DNA of 64,000 bases from Hydrocarboniphaga effusa AP103 (GTDB taxonomy: Bacteria; Pseudomonadota; Gammaproteobacteria; Nevskiales; Nevskiaceae): contig NZ_AKGD01000002.1 in the NCBI RefSeq assembly GCF_000271305.1, forward strand, positions 1,054,001 to 1,118,000. Direction: 5' to 3'. Each line of letters opens with the position of its first letter. The first letter of the stretch is position 1. The notes beneath the pieces were generated by a model, which worked only from the letters and a program-made list of their open reading frames with translations, did no database searches and was not told where the DNA came from. Positions 7,784-16,204 of the stretch are shown here, piece after piece. The position numbers and the translations under genes were made by a program.

Positions 7784-8815
7784 ATGAGCAATCTTATTCG
7801 CGCAACTCTCATTCCAGGCGATGGCATCGGCCCCGAGATCATGCAGGCGACGCTCGCCGCACTCGAAGCGCTGGACGCGCCGTTCGAATGGGATTGGCAG
7901 GTTGCGGGCCTCGCCGGCATGCAAGCCGCCGGTGATCCGGTTCCGCAGGCCACCATGGATTCCATCCGCAGCACGCGCCTGGCGCTCAAGGGCCCGCTCG
8001 AGACGCCGTCCGGCGGCGGATATCGCTCCGCCAACGTGCGCCTGCGCGAAGCGTTCAAGCTCTTCGCCAATGTGCGTCCGGCCAAGACCATCATTCCGGG
8101 CGGTCGCTACGAGAACATCGATCTGCTGGTGTTCCGCGAGAATGTCGAAGGCCTCTACATGGGCTACGAGCATTTCATTCCGATGGACGGCGATCCCGAA
8201 GCGGTTGCGATCGCAACAGGCGTGAACACGCGCCAGGGTTCGCGCCGTCTGCTCGAGTATGCGTTCGAGAGCGCGATCGCGTTGGGCCGCAAGAAGGTCA
8301 CCATCGTGCACAAGGCCAACATCATGAAGGCGCTCACGGGCATCTTCCTCGATGAGGCGCGCAAGCTCTACAAGGCCAAGTACCAGGGCAAGATCGAAAT
8401 GAACGAGGCGATCGTCGATGCCTGCTCGATGAAACTCGTGCTGAATCCGTGGCAATTCGACACGCTTGTCACCACCAACCTGTTCGGCGACATCATTTCC
8501 GATCTGGTCGCCGGTCTCGTCGGTGGCCTCGGCATGGCGCCGGGTGGCAACATCGGTGAGGACGCGGCAGTGTTCGAAGCGGTGCACGGCTCGGCTCCCG
8601 ACATCGCGGGAAAGGGCATCGCCAATCCGATCGCGCTGATGCTCGGAGCGGCGATGATGCTCGACCATGTCAAGCTCAACGACAAGGCTGCGCGTCTGCG
8701 CAAGGCCATCGACGATACGCTCAATATCGACAAGATCCGCACCGGCGACCTCGGCGGCACCGCGAATACCAAGACGTTCACCGACGCGCTGATCGCTCGC
8801 ATTCACAACGGTTGA
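7784..8815 (+). CDS. Isocitrate dehydrogenase, NAD-dependent type
   Basis: A 343-residue TCA-cycle enzyme converting isocitrate to 2-oxoglutarate and CO2. The isocitrate/isopropylmalate dehydrogenase family is shown by LIPGDGIGPEIM at the N-terminus, the substrate segment around RSANVRLREAFKLFANVRP, the active-site stretch FRENVEGLYMGYEH (Tyr and Glu), the metal-binding aspartates in NLFGDIISDLVAGLVGG, and the cofactor loop AVFEAVHGSAPDIAGKGIAN. Absence of LeuB-specific features, and length near 340 as in mitochondrial IDH3-like NAD enzymes, favour isocitrate over isopropylmalate, but homoisocitrate or tartrate dehydrogenase activity cannot be ruled out from sequence alone. RBS AGCAGGAA precedes the ATG, and a strong terminator follows 15 bp after the stop. 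Confidence 0.85.
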   Translation: MSNLIRATLIPGDGIGPEIMQATLAALEALDAPFEWDWQVAGLAGMQAAGDPVPQATMDSIRSTRLALKGPLETPSGGGYRSANVRLREAFKLFANVRPAKTIIPGGRYENIDLLVFRENVEGLYMGYEHFIPMDGDPEAVAIATGVNTRQGSRRLLEYAFESAIALGRKKVTIVHKANIMKALTGIFLDEARKLYKAKYQGKIEMNEAIVDACSMKLVLNPWQFDTLVTTNLFGDIISDLVAGLVGGLGMAPGGNIGEDAAVFEAVHGSAPDIAGKGIANPIALMLGAAMMLDHVKLNDKAARLRKAIDDTLNIDKIRTGDLGGTANTKTFTDALIARIHNG

Positions 8816-8830
8816 TGCGCTGATCAAACA

Positions 8831-8868
8831 AAAAAGCCGGTTGGCGTTTACGCGCCAACCGGCTTTTT
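8831..8868. terminator. Bidirectional intrinsic terminator
   Basis: A perfect 16-bp inverted repeat, AAAAAGCCGGTTGGCG and its complement, flanks a 6-nt loop (TTTACG), with A and T runs at the two ends. It ends isocitrate dehydrogenase transcription on the plus strand and could equally stop minus-strand transcripts running past the transglutaminase gene. Confidence 0.93.
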
Positions 8869-8939
8869 TGTTGACATCATTTATTTAGATGTTTTGGTTA
8901 CATGCTGGGTTGCAGCGGTCTGTTGGCAACCGTCTGGAC

Positions 8940-9785
8940 TCAGGCCGCGACCGCGTACAGCGTTTCGGTTGCTTGGGCTTCCGGTACTTCTTCGGTCCAG
9001 ACCTTGAAGCTTTCGAGAAACGCCGAGCCGTAGGACGTGCTGATCGCGACATCGGCTGCATCGCGTCCATGGGCAATCAGCACGCGGCCGATGCGACGCG
9101 CGCCGTTGCGCGGATCGAAGAAGTGCCAGGCATCACCGACATAGGCTTCGAGGCAGCCTGCGAAATCCATCGGCGCGTCGACCGGCGGAACGCCGATGTC
9201 GCCGAGGTAGGTCGTGCAATAGCGCGCCGGAATGTTGAGTGCGCGCAGCATCGCGATCGCCAGATGCGCATAGTCGCGGCACACGCCCTGTCGTTCGTTG
9301 AACGTTTCGAGCGCCGTCTTGGTCGGGCGGGCGTATTGATAGCCGAACTGGATCGAGTTGTGCACCCAATCGCAAACGGCCTGTACGCGAGCCCAGCCTT
9401 CGGGAACCTGCCCAAACAGCTGCCACGCCGTTTGCGAAAGCAGATCGCTCTCGCAGTACCGGCTCGGTAGCAGATACATCAGGGTTTCCGGCGGCAGCTC
9501 CTGAATCGGAACCTGGCGCGCATCCGGAAACGCGGGCTCCGGAAGCCCGGAATCGCGAATGATCGTATCCGCCGTGATCTTCAGGCGACCGGCCGGAGCG
9601 AGCAGGCGCGTGCACTGGTTGCCGAAGCTGTCGGGATACTGGGCCAGCGGAATCGGCGGCTCGGTGACGATCAGATCGGGTTTCGTGAGATCACGAACGC
9701 GGGCCTGGTCGACATTGAGATGCAACACCATCGGAGTGGGTTGCGGGCACTGGAAGACGATTTCGTAACCGAGTCGGATCAGCAT
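8940..9785 (-). CDS. Transglutaminase-like cysteine protease-fold protein
   Basis: A 281-residue protein with the bacterial transglutaminase-like layout: an N-terminal beta domain (about 1-105) and a papain-fold core (about 110-230). The catalytic triad is visible: Cys169 in RQGVCRDYAHLA, His221 in AWHFFDPRN and Asp224. No signal peptide is present, so it is cytoplasmic. Such proteins often sit with alpha-E and ATP-grasp genes in peptide-modifying clusters; here the neighbour is an N-formylglutamate amidohydrolase-like gene on the same strand 105 bp upstream. Substrate unknown; protease, amidase or crosslinking activity are all possible. Confidence 0.85.
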   Translation of the reverse strand: MLIRLGYEIVFQCPQPTPMVLHLNVDQARVRDLTKPDLIVTEPPIPLAQYPDSFGNQCTRLLAPAGRLKITADTIIRDSGLPEPAFPDARQVPIQELPPETLMYLLPSRYCESDLLSQTAWQLFGQVPEGWARVQAVCDWVHNSIQFGYQYARPTKTALETFNERQGVCRDYAHLAIAMLRALNIPARYCTTYLGDIGVPPVDAPMDFAGCLEAYVGDAWHFFDPRNGARRIGRVLIAHGRDAADVAISTSYGSAFLESFKVWTEEVPEAQATETLYAVAA

Positions 9786-9799
9786 GGTCGAGTCCTTTC

Positions 9800-9829
9800 G
9801 ATTTACCGCATGCGCGGTCCATCAGTCAA
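9800..9829 (-). promoter_or_regulatory. Candidate sigma-70 promoter of the transglutaminase-like gene
   Basis: On the minus strand TTGACT (9829-9824) and TAAATC (9805-9800) are 18 bp apart, and a GAAAGGA ribosome binding site and the ATG at 9785 follow. The -35 is good; the -10 is moderate. Confidence 0.4.
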
Positions 9830-9890
9830 TTGACAGGCGCGAATCTTGAATTCTCCAGCTTGCCTGGACCTGAAGTGTGAGGCGTCATTT

Positions 9891-10685
9891 TCAGATGCCC
9901 GTGGACTTCAATGCCGTGGCGAGCGTTCGCGCCCATAGGTCTTGTCCGCTCGCATTGGAGATCAAGTCTTGTCTAATTTCGAGCTCGACCACGGGCAGGC
10001 CGCGTGCTTCTCCGTGATCGATCAGCGCGACATCGGTGCCATCCTGCGCCGAATACGGCTCGTTGTCTCCGATGACGAAATCGGTTTGCTCCGCCAAGGC
10101 CTTCAATAGCGGTCGCGCCAGGCGTTCGTCACGGTTGTAGAGCACGCCGGCATGCCAGCGTCTCGTGATGCCGCCGAATACCGGCGTGAAGCTGTGCAGC
10201 AGGACCAAGGCGGTGCTGCGCTGCGACCGCGGGTCGAGGAGCGCCGTGATGGCTTGGTGATAAGGCGTATAGATTTCGCGCCGACGCACTTCGATCTGCT
10301 CATGCGCAAGGCCGATGTTGCCTGGAATGCGGGTTCCATCGCTGGTGTGGGGAATGCTGTCTTCTGCATCGGGACGCCGGTTGCAGTCGATGACGAGGCG
10401 CGAATAAGTCTGGCCGATGCAGGCCGCGTCGAGTTCGCGGGAGAGCGCAACGGCCAGACCGGCGACGCCGATGTCCCAGGCGATGTGGCGCTCACGTTCG
10501 TGCAGCGGCAGTCCAAGCTCGTTCAAGGCTGACGGAACACGATTGCCTGCGTGATCCGCGATCAGCACGAAAGGCGAGCTGCCGCGCTCGTTCTCGATCC
10601 ACACCGGCGCAGGATCGTCGGCGCCCAACAAGCGCGGGCGGTTGCGATTTTCGGTGGCTTCTATTGTATCGGCAGGCTTATTCAT
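9891..10685 (-). CDS. N-formylglutamate amidohydrolase family protein
   Basis: A 264-residue cytoplasmic hydrolase of the N-formylglutamate amidohydrolase (HutG/FGase) family, zinc enzymes that release formate or acyl groups from N-acyl amino acids. Diagnostic stretches are FVLIADHAGNRVP (metal His near 46), YSRLVIDCNRRP, YTPYHQAI, LLHSFTPVFGG and the C-terminal VVELEIRQDLI. No histidine-utilisation genes lie nearby, so a role in the Hut pathway is not supported by context. The N-terminus before residue 20 is low complexity and may not be conserved. It is separated from the divergent zinc-ribbon peptidase gene by 146 bp. Confidence 0.82.
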   Translation of the reverse strand: MNKPADTIEATENRNRPRLLGADDPAPVWIENERGSSPFVLIADHAGNRVPSALNELGLPLHERERHIAWDIGVAGLAVALSRELDAACIGQTYSRLVIDCNRRPDAEDSIPHTSDGTRIPGNIGLAHEQIEVRRREIYTPYHQAITALLDPRSQRSTALVLLHSFTPVFGGITRRWHAGVLYNRDERLARPLLKALAEQTDFVIGDNEPYSAQDGTDVALIDHGEARGLPVVELEIRQDLISNASGQDLWARTLATALKSTGI

Positions 10686-10831
10686 GTTTCGATCAGCTCG
10701 GCTACGCAGTATCGCGGCCGACGCGTTCAGCCGTTGTCATGAGCGTGCGCCGCACCATACAGCAAGCTCATGCCACGCCGATCGCCGAGCTGCCGTCTCC
10801 TGACTCCGACTCATCTTCCCGGTAGAGCGCC

Positions 10832-12031
10832 ATGAAAGTCTTTCACTGCCAGAACTGCCAGCAAACGGTGTTCTTCGAAAACACCAACTGCACCAACTGC
10901 GGTCATGCACTCGCGTTTCTGCCCGATACGCTCGAGCTGGCGACCCTCGACCCGCACGAGGGCGACCACTGGGTTTCGATGTCGCCGCTCTCCAAGAACC
11001 AGCACTACCGGTTGTGCGCGAATTATCTGCAGCATCAGGTCTGCAATTGGGCGGTGCCTGCGGACGATCACGACACGCTCTGCGTGTCCTGCAGACTGAC
11101 GCGCGTACTGCCCAATCTCGACATCGAAGGCAGCCTCGAAGCCTGGCGCAAGCTCGAAACCGCCAAGCGCCGGCTGATCTACAGCCTGCTCGATCTGAAG
11201 CTGGCCCTGCGCAACCGGCGCGAAGACCCGCAGCATGGTCTGGCCTTCGATTTCCTGAGCGACGAGCTCGCGGCCGAGGGCCCGGTGCTGACGGGCCACG
11301 ACGAGGGTGTGATCACCATCAACGTGGCCGAGGCCGACGATCTCGAACGCGAGAAGCGCCGGCTTTCGCTGCACGAGCCGTATCGCACGCTGCTGGGCCA
11401 TTTTCGCCATGAGGTCGGCCACTATTACTGGGACGAATTGATTCGCGACAGCACGCGCATCGAAGCGTTTCGCGAGCTGTTCGGCGACGAGCGCCAGGAT
11501 TACGCGACCGCGCTCAAGCAGCACTACGAGAAAGAGGTCGGCGGCGACTGGGCGCAGGAGTTCATCAGCCACTACGCGAGTTCGCATCCCTGGGAAGACT
11601 GGGCCGAAACCTGGGCGCATTACCTGCACATGATCGATTCGCTCGACACCGCCGCCGCCTGCGGCCTGCGGCTGAAACCCAAGCGCGAAGACGAGCCCAC
11701 GCTCAAGCCCGACCATGCGCCGCTGCCGCAGCGCGATTTCAACCAGATGATCGAAGATTGGCTGTCCTTGACCTACGCGCTGAACAATCTCACGCGCAGC
11801 CTGGGCCAGGCCGACAGCTATCCCTTCGTCATCACGCCGCGCGTGGTCGAGAAGCTGCGCTTCGTGCACGAGAGCCTGGTTGCTCCGGTGCAGGAAACGG
11901 CCGAGGCTCCCGAGGGCGGCGGGACGGCCGCGGAGCCTGTAACCGAGCCTGCACCGCCGCGCGGTATCGCGCCGGGCCAGGTCCCGAGCATGCAGGAGCC
12001 CAAGCTCGCGCCGGTGGCCGCCGCCGCGTAG
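10832..12031 (+). CDS. Zinc-ribbon putative metallopeptidase
   Basis: A 399-residue protein. The N-terminus has two CxxC pairs (C6-C9 and C20-C23) forming a rubredoxin-like zinc ribbon, and further cysteines lie at 62-87. A peptidase-like helix with HEVGH at 193-197 (FRHEVGHYYWDEL) follows, and an acidic/histidine segment WEDWAETWAHYLHM near 255 may supply the third zinc ligand. This matches the family annotated as putative zinc-binding metallopeptidase (Peptidase_Mx type). The last about 50 residues are Pro/Ala/Glu-rich and probably disordered. No export signal is seen. Start fits: AGAGCGCC before ATG, with the zinc ribbon beginning five residues in. Substrate unknown. Confidence 0.83.
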   Translation: MKVFHCQNCQQTVFFENTNCTNCGHALAFLPDTLELATLDPHEGDHWVSMSPLSKNQHYRLCANYLQHQVCNWAVPADDHDTLCVSCRLTRVLPNLDIEGSLEAWRKLETAKRRLIYSLLDLKLALRNRREDPQHGLAFDFLSDELAAEGPVLTGHDEGVITINVAEADDLEREKRRLSLHEPYRTLLGHFRHEVGHYYWDELIRDSTRIEAFRELFGDERQDYATALKQHYEKEVGGDWAQEFISHYASSHPWEDWAETWAHYLHMIDSLDTAAACGLRLKPKREDEPTLKPDHAPLPQRDFNQMIEDWLSLTYALNNLTRSLGQADSYPFVITPRVVEKLRFVHESLVAPVQETAEAPEGGGTAAEPVTEPAPPRGIAPGQVPSMQEPKLAPVAAAA

Positions 12032-12128
12032 GGACGCCCGGGTTGGCCGCCGGTTTCTGGCGGCTGGGGCCTGGACCTTCCGTCCAATGGCCTCGCCGGT
12101 TCCCCTCTGGCAATATGCGCGCCCCGTA

Positions 12129-12150
12129 CGACCTCCGATCGGGGAGGTCG
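12129..12150 (+). terminator. Hairpin between metallopeptidase gene and serA
   Basis: CGACCTCC and GGAGGTCG form a perfect 8-bp stem with a 6-nt loop, 25 bp before the serA ATG. There is no T-run, so it may be a weak terminator of the upstream gene or a structure in the serA leader. Confidence 0.3.
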
Positions 12151-12174
12151 CGGTTGCCAGGGCATCGTTGAGCC

Positions 12175-13410
12175 ATGAAAAAAACCTCGTTCCCCAAACA
12201 GGACATCAAGGTGTTGCTGCTCGAAGGCGTGAGCCGCACGGCGCTCGACACCTTTCGCTCGGCCGGTTACACCAACATCGAATTCCACGAGAAGTCGCTG
12301 CCCGAGGCCGAGCTGGCCAAGGCGGTGGCCTCGGCGCACATCGTCGGCATCCGTTCGCGCAGCAACCTGACGGCTGAGATGTTCCAGAACTCGCGCCGGC
12401 TGATGGCGGTGGGCGCGTTCTGCATCGGCACCAACCAGATCGCGCTCGACGCGGCGCAGGCGCGCGGCATTCCGGTGTTCAACGCGCCGTACTCGAACAC
12501 GCGCTCGGTGGCCGAACTCGTGGTCGCCGAGGCGATCATGCTGATGCGCCGGATTCCCGAAAAGGACAAGCAGTGCCACGTCGGCGGCTGGTCGAAGTCG
12601 GCGGTCGGCAGCTTCGAGGTGCGCGGCAAGACGCTCGGCATCGTCGGCTACGGCCATATCGGCACGCAGGTCGGCGTGCTGGCCGAGAGCCTGGGCATGC
12701 GCGTGATCTATTACGACATCGAGACCCAGCTCGCGCTCGGCAATGCGCAGCCGGTGGGCTCGCTGCACGAACTGCTCGGCAAGAGCGACATCGTGACCCT
12801 GCACGTGCCCGAAACGGCCGGTACGCAGTGGATGATCGGCGCGCCCGAACTCGCGGCGATGAAGCCGGGCGGTCTGCTGATCAACGCCTCGCGCGGCACC
12901 GTGGTGGTCATCGAGGCGCTCGCCGAGGCGATCAAGAGCGGTCACGTGGGCGGCGCGGCGGTCGACGTGTTCCCGGTCGAGCCCAAAGGCAATGCGGAGG
13001 CCTTCGTTTCGCCGCTGCAGAACCTGCCGAACGTGATCCTCACCCCGCACATCGGCGGCAGCACACTCGAGGCGCAGGAGAACATCGGCTTCGAAGTGGC
13101 CGCCAAGCTCGTGCGCTACAGCGACAACGGCTCGACGCTGTCGGCGGTCAATTTCCCCGAAGTGTCGCTGCCGGAGCACCCGCGCAGCCGCCGCCTGCTG
13201 CACATCCACCGCAACATGCCGGGCATGCTCACGCAGATCAACAACCTGTTCTCGGACCAGGCCGTCAACATCGACGCGCAGTTTTTGCAGACGGCCGGGC
13301 AGGTGGGCTACGTGGTGATCGACGTGTCGGCATCCGAAGAACAGGCCGAAACGCTCAAGGACAGGCTCGCGGCGATTCCGGGCACGCTCAAGACGCGCCT
13401 GCTGTACTGA
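12175..13410 (+). CDS. serA: D-3-phosphoglycerate dehydrogenase
   Basis: A 411-residue enzyme oxidising 3-phosphoglycerate to 3-phosphohydroxypyruvate with NAD, the first step of serine synthesis. It starts with the substrate-domain segment KVLLLEGVSRTA, has the Rossmann motif GKTLGIVGYGHIGTQVGVLA (about 151-170), catalytic Arg in NASRGTVV, Glu in DVFPVEP and His in LTPHIGGSTLEAQ. A C-terminal ACT domain (about 335-411: HRNMPGMLTQINNLFSDQAV) suggests serine feedback inhibition. Length and domain order match the E. coli type (410 residues). The RBS is weak (TTGAGCC). A hairpin follows the stop. Confidence 0.95.
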   Translation: MKKTSFPKQDIKVLLLEGVSRTALDTFRSAGYTNIEFHEKSLPEAELAKAVASAHIVGIRSRSNLTAEMFQNSRRLMAVGAFCIGTNQIALDAAQARGIPVFNAPYSNTRSVAELVVAEAIMLMRRIPEKDKQCHVGGWSKSAVGSFEVRGKTLGIVGYGHIGTQVGVLAESLGMRVIYYDIETQLALGNAQPVGSLHELLGKSDIVTLHVPETAGTQWMIGAPELAAMKPGGLLINASRGTVVVIEALAEAIKSGHVGGAAVDVFPVEPKGNAEAFVSPLQNLPNVILTPHIGGSTLEAQENIGFEVAAKLVRYSDNGSTLSAVNFPEVSLPEHPRSRRLLHIHRNMPGMLTQINNLFSDQAVNIDAQFLQTAGQVGYVVIDVSASEEQAETLKDRLAAIPGTLKTRLLY

Positions 13411-13420
13411 CACTTCGGAA

Positions 13421-13451
13421 GGTGGGTTGACCGCGAGGCGGCCAACCCACC
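13421..13451 (+). terminator. Hairpin after serA
   Basis: GGTGGGTTG and CAACCCACC form a 9-bp stem enclosing a 13-nt GC-rich loop, starting 10 bp after the serA stop, and GTTTGTT follows. It is a likely intrinsic terminator with a poor U-tract. The core also looks like a short interspersed repeat unit, so other genome copies are possible. Confidence 0.5.
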
Positions 13452-13515
13452 GTTTGTTCGGCTCGCTGCATACGGCGGTTACGCGCTTAACGCCAACCCG
13501 TCCTACGATGTGCGC

Positions 13516-14604
13516 ATGAGTGCATCGCCACCTGCGCAGCGCAAAATCATCCACGTCGACATGGACGCCTTCTACGCGTCGGTGGCGCAGCGTGACGATC
13601 CGTCGCTGCGCGGCAAGCCGGTGGTGGTGGCCTGGCGCGGCGGGCGCTCGGTGGTCTGCGCGGCGTCGTACGAGGCGCGCAAGTTCGGGGTGCGTTCGGC
13701 GATGCCGGCCGTGCGTGCCGAACGCTTGTGCCCCGACGCGATCTTCACCCCGCCCGACTTCACGCGCTATCGGGCGGTGTCCAGACAGGTGCGCGAGATC
13801 TTCCTGCGCCACACCGACCTCGTCGAGCCGTTGTCGCTCGACGAGGCCTATCTCGACGTCACCACCAACAAGACCGAGCTGCCGACCGCGACCGCGGTGG
13901 CCCAGTGCATCCGCGAGCAGATTCGCGAAGAGCTGTCGCTGACGGCCTCGGCCGGCGTCGCGCCGAACAAGTTCCTCGCCAAGATCGCGAGCGACTGGAA
14001 CAAGCCCGATGGCCTGTTCGTGATCCGGCCCGGCGACATCGATCGCGTGCTGCCTCCGCTGCCCGTGGGGCGCCTGCCGGGCGTCGGCAAGGTGATGGAA
14101 GGCAAGCTCGCCGAAATGGGTATCGGCAGCGTCGGCGACCTGCGTCTGCGCACCGCGGCGGAACTCGAGGCGCGCTTCGGTCGCTACGGCCTGCGCCTGC
14201 ATCAGCTCTCGCTCGGCATCGACCACGGCGAGGTCAAGCCCGATCGGCCGACGCAGTCGATCTCGGCCGAAGACACCTTCGAGCGGGACATTCCCTTGTC
14301 CGAGCTCGAGCCGCATATCCGCCGCATGGCCGAGAAAGCCTGGAACGCGGCGCGCAAGACGCCCCGCATCGGTCGCACCGTGGTGCTCAAGCTCAAGACC
14401 GCAGACTTTCAGATCCTCACGCGCAGCCTCACGCCGGGCCGGCCCCCGGAGTCACTCGAGCGGTTCGCGAACATCGCCGTGGAACTGCGCGACCGCGTGA
14501 ACCTGCCGGCCGATCGGCTTTATCGGCTCGTCGGCGTGGGCCTGGGCAATTTCTGCGATGCCTCCGAGCTCATGGACACGCCCGAGCAACCACCGCTGTT
14601 CTGA
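13516..14604 (+). CDS. dinB: DNA polymerase IV (Y-family translesion polymerase)
   Basis: A 362-residue error-prone DNA polymerase for lesion bypass. N-terminal HVDMDAFYASVAQRD carries the first catalytic Asp, LSLDEAYLDVT the Asp-Glu pair, and ASAGVAPNKFLAKIASD the conserved palm/fingers region. The helix-hairpin-helix thumb (GVGKVMEGKLAEMGIGSVGD) and little-finger domain follow. The extreme C-terminus PEQPPLF is a beta-clamp-binding motif. The ATG at 13516 is two codons inside a possible GTG at 13510. No LexA-like palindrome of the E. coli type (CTGT-N8-ACAG) is evident in the 105 bp upstream, so SOS control cannot be claimed. Confidence 0.94.
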   Translation: MSASPPAQRKIIHVDMDAFYASVAQRDDPSLRGKPVVVAWRGGRSVVCAASYEARKFGVRSAMPAVRAERLCPDAIFTPPDFTRYRAVSRQVREIFLRHTDLVEPLSLDEAYLDVTTNKTELPTATAVAQCIREQIREELSLTASAGVAPNKFLAKIASDWNKPDGLFVIRPGDIDRVLPPLPVGRLPGVGKVMEGKLAEMGIGSVGDLRLRTAAELEARFGRYGLRLHQLSLGIDHGEVKPDRPTQSISAEDTFERDIPLSELEPHIRRMAEKAWNAARKTPRIGRTVVLKLKTADFQILTRSLTPGRPPESLERFANIAVELRDRVNLPADRLYRLVGVGLGNFCDASELMDTPEQPPLF

Positions 14605-14670
14605 GCGCCGGCTGAATCGGACTGCCCGAAAATTCATATCCGGCTCATTGCGCTGCGGCACTCTGCGGCC

Positions 14671-14698
14671 GTGACAGGAAGTCACGATAAAAATATCG
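14671..14698 (+). promoter_or_regulatory. Two short inverted repeats upstream of the BON-domain gene
   Basis: GTGAC-AGGAA-GTCAC (14671-14685) is followed at once by CGATA-AAAA-TATCG (14685-14698), just before the AGGAG of the BON gene. The AT-rich GATAAAAAT lies where a -10 could be. These could be operator or leader structures; the arms are only 5 bp. Confidence 0.25.
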
Positions 14699-14715
14699 AT
14701 CCAGGAGTGCCCCTC

Positions 14716-15051
14716 ATGAACAAGATGACTGCTGTGATGGCTGCCGCCCTGACCGCTGCCGCGGCGATGCCGATGTCGGTGCTGGCCAATGAAACCGGCC
14801 AGCCCAGCGCCATGGACAAGGCCGCCGCCACCACCAAGGACGCGGCCACCACGACCAAGATCAAGGCCAAGCTCGCTGCCGACCGCAACCTGAGTGCCAC
14901 CGACATCCATGTGGAGACCACCGCCGGCGTCGTCACGCTCAGCGGCAAGGTCGACAACGAAGCCCAGGTGGCGCTGGCCGAGAAGACGGTCAAGGGCATC
15001 AAAGGCGTCGTCGATGTACACAACGAGCTCGGAGTGAAGGGCGCCGACTGA
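14716..15051 (+). CDS. Periplasmic BON-domain protein
   Basis: A 111-residue exported protein. A signal peptide (MNKMTAVMAAALTAAAAMPM, cleavage near VLA/NET) precedes a short linker with repeated Lys/Thr/Ala and one BON domain (about 42-108) showing the typical IKAKLAADRNLSATDIHVET, GVVTLSGKVDNEAQ and GVVDVHNELGV pattern. BON domains bind phospholipids or the cell envelope, and single-domain members such as OsmY respond to osmotic or membrane stress. The start is set by AGGAG 8 nt upstream. A strong terminator follows 50 bp after the stop, so it is probably monocistronic. Confidence 0.88.
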   Translation: MNKMTAVMAAALTAAAAMPMSVLANETGQPSAMDKAAATTKDAATTTKIKAKLAADRNLSATDIHVETTAGVVTLSGKVDNEAQVALAEKTVKGIKGVVDVHNELGVKGAD

Positions 15052-15101
15052 TCGGCGTCACGTTCGAGCCACGGCGCTAGAATTCCCGCGCCGCAGTGCA
15101 G

Positions 15102-15134
15102 AAGGCCCCGTCCAGAGGCTCTGGACGGGGCCTT
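15102..15134 (+). terminator. Intrinsic terminator after the BON-domain gene
   Basis: AAGGCCCCGTCCAGA and TCTGGACGGGGCCTT form a perfect 15-bp stem with a 3-nt loop, ending in TTT. It lies between the BON gene and the patatin-like gene, whose start is only 27 bp further on, so the latter's promoter must overlap this region or read-through must occur. Confidence 0.85.
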
Positions 15135-15161
15135 TGACGTAGGATGAAGGGGAAGCGGGCA

Positions 15162-16142
15162 ATGAGCGAACAGCACGAAGTCTTGGTGAAGCAGAAGGGG
15201 GCGGTCATCGGCCTGGCGCTGGGCAGCGGTTCGGCGCGCGGCTGGGCGCATATCGGCGTCATCGAAGGGCTCGAGAAGATCGGCATTCATCCGCAAGTGA
15301 TCGCCGGCACATCGGTCGGCGCGCTGGTCGGCGCGGTGTATGCGGCAGGGCAGCTCGGCGAATTCTCCGAATGGGTGCAGACGCTGACCTCGCGCGATGT
15401 CTTCAGCCTGCTCGATTTCACGCTCTCGGGCGGCATGGTCAAAGGCCAGCGACTGTTCGGCTTCTTCGAAGAGAAGCACAAGAACCCGAATATCGAAGAC
15501 CTCGATCGCCGCTATGTCAGCGTCGCCACCGACATGAAAACCGGCCGCGAGGTCTGGATCAGCAAGGGCCCGATCCTGCCGGCCGCGCGCGCCTCGTGCG
15601 CGATCCCGGGCGTGTTCTCGCCGGTGAAATACGGCGACCGCTGGATGCTCGACGGCGGGCTCGTCAACCCGGTGCCGGTGTCACCCGCGCGTGCGATGGG
15701 CGCGGACATCGTCATCGCGGTGAACCTCAATGCGCAGCTGGTCGGGGCGCATGTCTCGATCGCGAGCCAGAAGGAAGGTCTCGAAGAGGCCAGCACGCGC
15801 TCGGACAAGACGTTCTGGCAGCGCGCGACGGAGTATTTCCTGAGCAGCAGCGACGAGCACCCGAGCGTGTTCGACGTGATGGCCTCGAGCGTCAACATCA
15901 TGCAGGACCGCATCACGCGCAGCCGCATGGCCGGCGACCCGCCCGAGCTCACGCTGGTTCCGATGCTCGAAGATTTCGCGCTGATGGATTTCCACCGGGC
16001 GAAGGAAGCGATCAAGGAAGGCCATCGGCTCGTCGAAGAGAACGCCGCCCAGATTCGCGCCTGGGCCGGCGTCGCGGCCGCGGAAATCAAGCCGCTCGAT
16101 ACGCGGGCCGAATCTCCGCTGGTGGGTGCCCGAAAAGCCTGA
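15162..16142 (+). CDS. Patatin-like phospholipase/esterase (RssA family)
   Basis: A 326-residue serine hydrolase. The oxyanion-hole motif GSGSARGWAHIG is at about 21-32, the nucleophile Ser51 in GTSVGA, and the dyad Asp164 in DGGLVNP. The overall size fits the RssA-like bacterial patatin family, which hydrolyses lipids or acyl esters. No signal peptide or transporter domain is present. Start 15162 is preferred to an in-frame ATG at 15144 because GGGGAAGCGGGC precedes it. The C-terminal about 40 residues are helical and variable. Natural substrate unknown. Confidence 0.88.
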   Translation: MSEQHEVLVKQKGAVIGLALGSGSARGWAHIGVIEGLEKIGIHPQVIAGTSVGALVGAVYAAGQLGEFSEWVQTLTSRDVFSLLDFTLSGGMVKGQRLFGFFEEKHKNPNIEDLDRRYVSVATDMKTGREVWISKGPILPAARASCAIPGVFSPVKYGDRWMLDGGLVNPVPVSPARAMGADIVIAVNLNAQLVGAHVSIASQKEGLEEASTRSDKTFWQRATEYFLSSSDEHPSVFDVMASSVNIMQDRITRSRMAGDPPELTLVPMLEDFALMDFHRAKEAIKEGHRLVEENAAQIRAWAGVAAAEIKPLDTRAESPLVGARKA

Positions 16143-16204
16143 TCCGCGTCGGTCTCGCGGCCCGCGAATCGCGAGCTCCGAGCTCACTGCGAGCATGCCG
16201 AAGA

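Noticed and set aside
6725..8827. 700-codon minus-strand frame joining the isocitrate dehydrogenase and cyclophilin regions
   Set aside because: Its N-terminal two thirds are antisense to isocitrate dehydrogenase and the rest is out of frame with the cyclophilin; not a fusion gene.
8871..8900. TTGACA followed by AT-rich DNA after the icd terminator
   Set aside because: It points into the 3' end of the minus-strand transglutaminase gene; no plus-strand gene follows.
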